A stretch of DNA of 7,722 nucleotides from Clostridia bacterium (GTDB taxonomy: Bacteria; Bacillota_A; Clostridia; Christensenellales; Aristaeellaceae): the NCBI GenBank assembly GCA_017412025.1, contig JAFQOY010000253.1, positions 1-7,722 on the forward strand, given 5' to 3'. This document shows, piece by piece, positions 5,887 to 7,722 of this stretch. Both the position numbers and the translations under genes were made by a program. Position 1 is the first letter of the stretch, and each line of letters opens with the position of its first letter. The notes under the pieces were generated by a model. It did no database searches. It was given only the letters and a program-made list of their open reading frames with translations, and had not been told where the DNA came from.

Positions 5887-5925
5887 AAAAAACGCGGCGC
5901 GCCTTCCTTCAGAATGCGCGCCGCG
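5887..5925 (-). terminator. Intrinsic terminator of the obg-yhbY operon
   Basis: Read on the minus strand, CGCGGCGCGC (5925-5916) pairs perfectly with GCGCGCCGCG (5902-5893) around a 13-nt loop and is followed by T6 (5892-5887). It begins 31 nt after the yhbY stop codon. A 10-bp all-GC stem with a T6 tract is a strong terminator. Confidence 0.92.
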
Positions 5926-5956
5926 CCAACGGCTATGCAGCTTTGTTTCCGCCGCT

Positions 5957-6244
5957 TCAGGGCAGAACGATTTTGGGATCCTTCTCCCTCGCGCGATAGA
6001 TCACAAAGCGGCTGCCGATGCACTGCACCGGCTCCGCGTTCGCGCCCTCGCACAGCTCCGCAATCGCCTCGCGGGCGGAAAGCGGACAGTTCTGCAGCAC
6101 AGTGCCCTTGATGAGTTCGCGCGCCTCCAGCGCGTCGCTGAGCTGCTTGATCATGTTCTCGTTCACGCCGTCCTTGCCGACGTGGATGATGGGCTCCATG
6201 GTATTGGCCAATCCGCGCAGATACGCGCGCTGCTTGCTGGTCAT
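5957..6244 (-). CDS. yhbY: YhbY family RNA-binding protein (CRM domain)
   Basis: A 95-residue protein consisting of one CRM (CRS1-YhbY) domain, the usual length for bacterial YhbY (about 97). YhbY binds RNA and associates with precursors of the large ribosomal subunit. Visible signs are the N-terminal TSKQRAYLRGLAN, then PIIHVGKDGVN, whose GKDG (23-26) is the conserved GxxG-type RNA-contact loop, the helix MIKQLSDALEARELIKG, and the last strand CIGSRFVIYR. The start at 6244 gives the classic MTSKQRAYLR N-terminus and has AGAGGA about 10 nt upstream; the frame is open further upstream, overlapping obg, but that part is not conserved-looking. It lies 19 nt after the obg stop, so they are cotranscribed. 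The joint role in ribosome assembly is consistent with known biology of both families. Confidence 0.93.
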   Translation of the reverse strand: MTSKQRAYLRGLANTMEPIIHVGKDGVNENMIKQLSDALEARELIKGTVLQNCPLSAREAIAELCEGANAEPVQCIGSRFVIYRAREKDPKIVLP

Positions 6245-6263
6245 CGGTATATTATCCTCTCTC

Positions 6264-7523
6264 TTACTCAATAAAGTCAAATTCCATATCGCAAATGAAT
6301 ACGCTGTCGCCTTCCTTCGCGCCTGCAGCACGCAGGGCGTCGATCACGCCGCGGCTGCGCAGCGTGCGGTGGAAGTAGTTGAGCGACTGCTCGTCGGAGA
6401 AGTTGATGGAATCGATGAGCTGCTCCATCGCCTTGCCCTCGACGATGTACGAGCCGTATTCCCTGCGCACGGTAAAGGGCTCCTGCTCCGCCTGCACGAC
6501 CTCAGGCTCCGCCTCAAAGACGGTGATCTCCGGCAGCGTCGGCAGGATGCGCACAATCGCGCCCATCAGCTCGTCAAAGCCCTGATTGGTTGCCGCAGAA
6601 ATCGGATAGACCTCGATATCCGTGCCGCGCAGATGCTTCCTGAGGCGCTCAAGGTTCTCCTCCGCGCCCGGCAGATCCATCTTGTTCGCAGCGACAATCT
6701 GCGGACGCTCGGCCAGATCGCCGTAGCCCACCAGTTCGTCGCAGATCTGCTCAAAGTCCTCGATCGGGTCGCGGCCCTCGCTGCCCGCAATATCCACCAC
6801 GTGCACCAGCAGCCTCGTGCGCTCGACATGGCGCAGGAACTGGATGCCAAGGCCCACGCCCTCGCTGGCGCCCTCGACGATGCCGGGGATATCCGCCATG
6901 ACAAAGTCCATGCCGTACTTGCGGCAGATGCCCAGGTTCGGCGAAAGGGTCGTGAAGTGATAGTTGGCAATCTTCGGCTTCGCCGCCGTCACGACGGAGA
7001 GGAACGTGCTCTTGCCGACATTGGGATAACCGACAAGGCCGACGTCCGCGATGGACTTGAGCTCCAGCTCAAACTCGATGATATCGCACTTCTGCCCCGG
7101 CTTGGCGAAGTTGGGCGCCTGCCTGGTCGGCGTAGCGAAATGGGCGTTGCCCCAGCCGCCGCGGCCGCCCTTGAGCAGCACCTGCTTCTGCCCCGCCTCG
7201 TGCATATCCGCGCAGAGACGGCCGGTAGCCGTATCGCGCACGATGGTGCCCACGGGCACCTTGATGATCAGATGCTCGCCGTTTTTGCCATGGCAGCGCA
7301 GGGCAGAGCCGCTGCCGCCGTTCTCGGCGGTATACTTGCGCTTGAAGCGGAAATCCATCAGGGTGTGCATGTTCTCGTCAGCCAGCAGGATGATGTCTCC
7401 GCCGTGTCCGCCGTCGCCGCCGTCGGGGCCGCCGTTCTGCACAAACTTTTCGCGATGGAAGGAAACCGCGCCGTTACCGCCGTTGCCTGCCTTCGCCGTG
7501 ATTTTTACATGATCGACAAACAT
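6264..7523 (-). CDS. obg: GTPase Obg (CgtA), ribosome assembly and stress GTPase
   Basis: A 419-residue full-length Obg GTPase that acts in late 50S ribosomal subunit assembly and links it to growth and (p)ppGpp status. Domain order is canonical. Residues 1 to about 158 form the glycine-rich Obg fold, with NGGPDGGDGGHGGD (30-43) and KGGRGGWGN (118-126). The G domain follows: GYPNVGKST P-loop (165-173), HFTT switch I (189-192), DIPG (211-214), NKMD (280-283) and SAAT (309-312). Residues from about 345 to 419 form the C-terminal OCT domain, giving the longer, Firmicutes-type version. The start at 7523 has AAAGGAAG about 6 nt upstream and the typical MFVDHV N-terminus. It is driven by a near-consensus promoter and followed by yhbY. 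The usual neighbours rplU-rpmA are not seen immediately upstream within the window. Confidence 0.97.
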   Translation of the reverse strand: MFVDHVKITAKAGNGGNGAVSFHREKFVQNGGPDGGDGGHGGDIILLADENMHTLMDFRFKRKYTAENGGSGSALRCHGKNGEHLIIKVPVGTIVRDTATGRLCADMHEAGQKQVLLKGGRGGWGNAHFATPTRQAPNFAKPGQKCDIIEFELELKSIADVGLVGYPNVGKSTFLSVVTAAKPKIANYHFTTLSPNLGICRKYGMDFVMADIPGIVEGASEGVGLGIQFLRHVERTRLLVHVVDIAGSEGRDPIEDFEQICDELVGYGDLAERPQIVAANKMDLPGAEENLERLRKHLRGTDIEVYPISAATNQGFDELMGAIVRILPTLPEITVFEAEPEVVQAEQEPFTVRREYGSYIVEGKAMEQLIDSINFSDEQSLNYFHRTLRSRGVIDALRAAGAKEGDSVFICDMEFDFIE

Positions 7524-7578
7524 TGTTTTCTTCCTTTATTATATACAGCACGATAAGCTTTGAATCAGTATCCGCAAG

Positions 7579-7607
7579 ATTATAACCTGATATCCGCTTT
7601 TCGTCAA
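7579..7607 (-). promoter_or_regulatory. Near-consensus sigma-A promoter of obg-yhbY
   Basis: On the minus strand, TTGACG (7607-7602) and TATAAT (7584-7579) are exactly 17 bp apart. Transcription should start near 7572, giving a leader of about 49 nt before ATG 7523. Two copies of GCGGATA (7597-7591 and 7575-7569), 22 bp apart, straddle the -10. The second TATAAT at 7543-7538 has no -35 and lies too close to the ribosome binding site. Confidence 0.88.
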
Positions 7608-7722
7608 GAGAATCCGAAGCGCCCGGCGCGATTTTCTTGCGATGCGCCTGTTTGCAGCATGATGCGCTCTCCGCGCAGCGCACTAGGCGGCTCCCGCCAT
7701 GATTCACCATCATTCCTCAGCC
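7608..7722. other. Region upstream of obg, no gene assigned
   Basis: On the minus strand one frame is open from the window edge to a TGA inside the obg -35 region, giving about 38 residues. They show no recognisable family and do not resemble the end of ribosomal protein L27, the common gene before obg. A small inverted repeat, TGCGCT/AGCGCA (7664-7683), could be a stem without a T tract. It may be the end of another gene or simply spacer. Confidence 0.4.

Noticed and set aside
7538..7543. A second TATAAT on the minus strand upstream of obg
   Set aside because: There is no -35 at suitable spacing (the hexamer there is GATTCA), and it lies directly before the ribosome binding site, leaving almost no leader.
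6018..7556. A 512-codon plus-strand open frame opposite obg and yhbY
   Set aside because: It is antisense to canonical Obg and YhbY coding sequence, has no recognisable domains and shows no ribosome binding site.
7620..7631. GC-rich palindrome GCGCCCGGCGC as a possible terminator
   Set aside because: The arms are 5 bp with a 1-nt centre, which cannot form a stable hairpin loop, and no T tract follows.
7474..7713. A 79-codon minus-strand open frame overlapping the start of obg
   Set aside because: It runs through the obg promoter and leader and has no conserved features.
1..7722. CRISPR array, tRNA/rRNA, transposon ends or attachment sites
   Set aside because: No spaced repeats, cloverleaf-like sequence, transposase motif or long terminal inverted repeats were seen on either strand.

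Overview
The window looks like chromosomal DNA from a Gram-positive anaerobe of the class Clostridia, probably a gut or host-associated lineage. This rests on an obg-yhbY operon, glutamate racemase, strong GGAGG-type ribosome binding sites, consensus sigma-A promoters and compact intrinsic terminators. The exact lineage cannot be fixed from the sequence. Most genes are GC-rich (a sampled stretch was about 60%). One gene near 2719-3426 is clearly AT-richer (about 42% in the stretch counted).

Layout. (1) Positions 1-2450, plus strand: the 3' end of one alpha/beta-hydrolase gene, a complete second alpha/beta hydrolase (324-1082) and an ATP-grasp ligase (1203-2402), closed by a strong terminator. 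The gaps between them hold a weak terminator/attenuator-like hairpin (281-302) and an 11-bp stem-loop (1098-1131). (2) Positions 2451-3505, plus strand: an AT-rich spacer, a good extended -10 promoter, and a stand-alone MTA/SAH nucleosidase (mtnN). The terminator after it appears to serve converging transcription as well. (3) Positions 5808 down to 3543, minus strand: a four-gene unit running from a TTGAGC-17-TATAAT promoter through a half-size EamA membrane protein, a GNAT acetyltransferase, glutamate racemase (murI) and a PPOX-type flavin-binding protein. Spacing is tight, with a 1-nt gap and an ATGA overlap. (4) Positions 7607 down to 5887, minus strand: a TTGACG-17-TATAAT promoter, the ribosome-assembly GTPase gene obg and the RNA-binding protein gene yhbY, ended by a GC-rich hairpin with a T6 tract.

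How the genes work together. Obg and YhbY both act on the large ribosomal subunit and form a conventional operon. MurI supplies D-glutamate for peptidoglycan; its operon partners look like a mixed housekeeping set. MtnN recycles methylthioadenosine and S-adenosylhomocysteine. The least explained part is the hydrolase / hydrolase / ATP-grasp cluster. It combines an enzyme class that forms amide-type bonds with two enzymes of a class that usually cleaves esters or amides. Its codon use suggests high expression, and no substrate can be read from the sequence. It is the best candidate here for an undescribed pathway.
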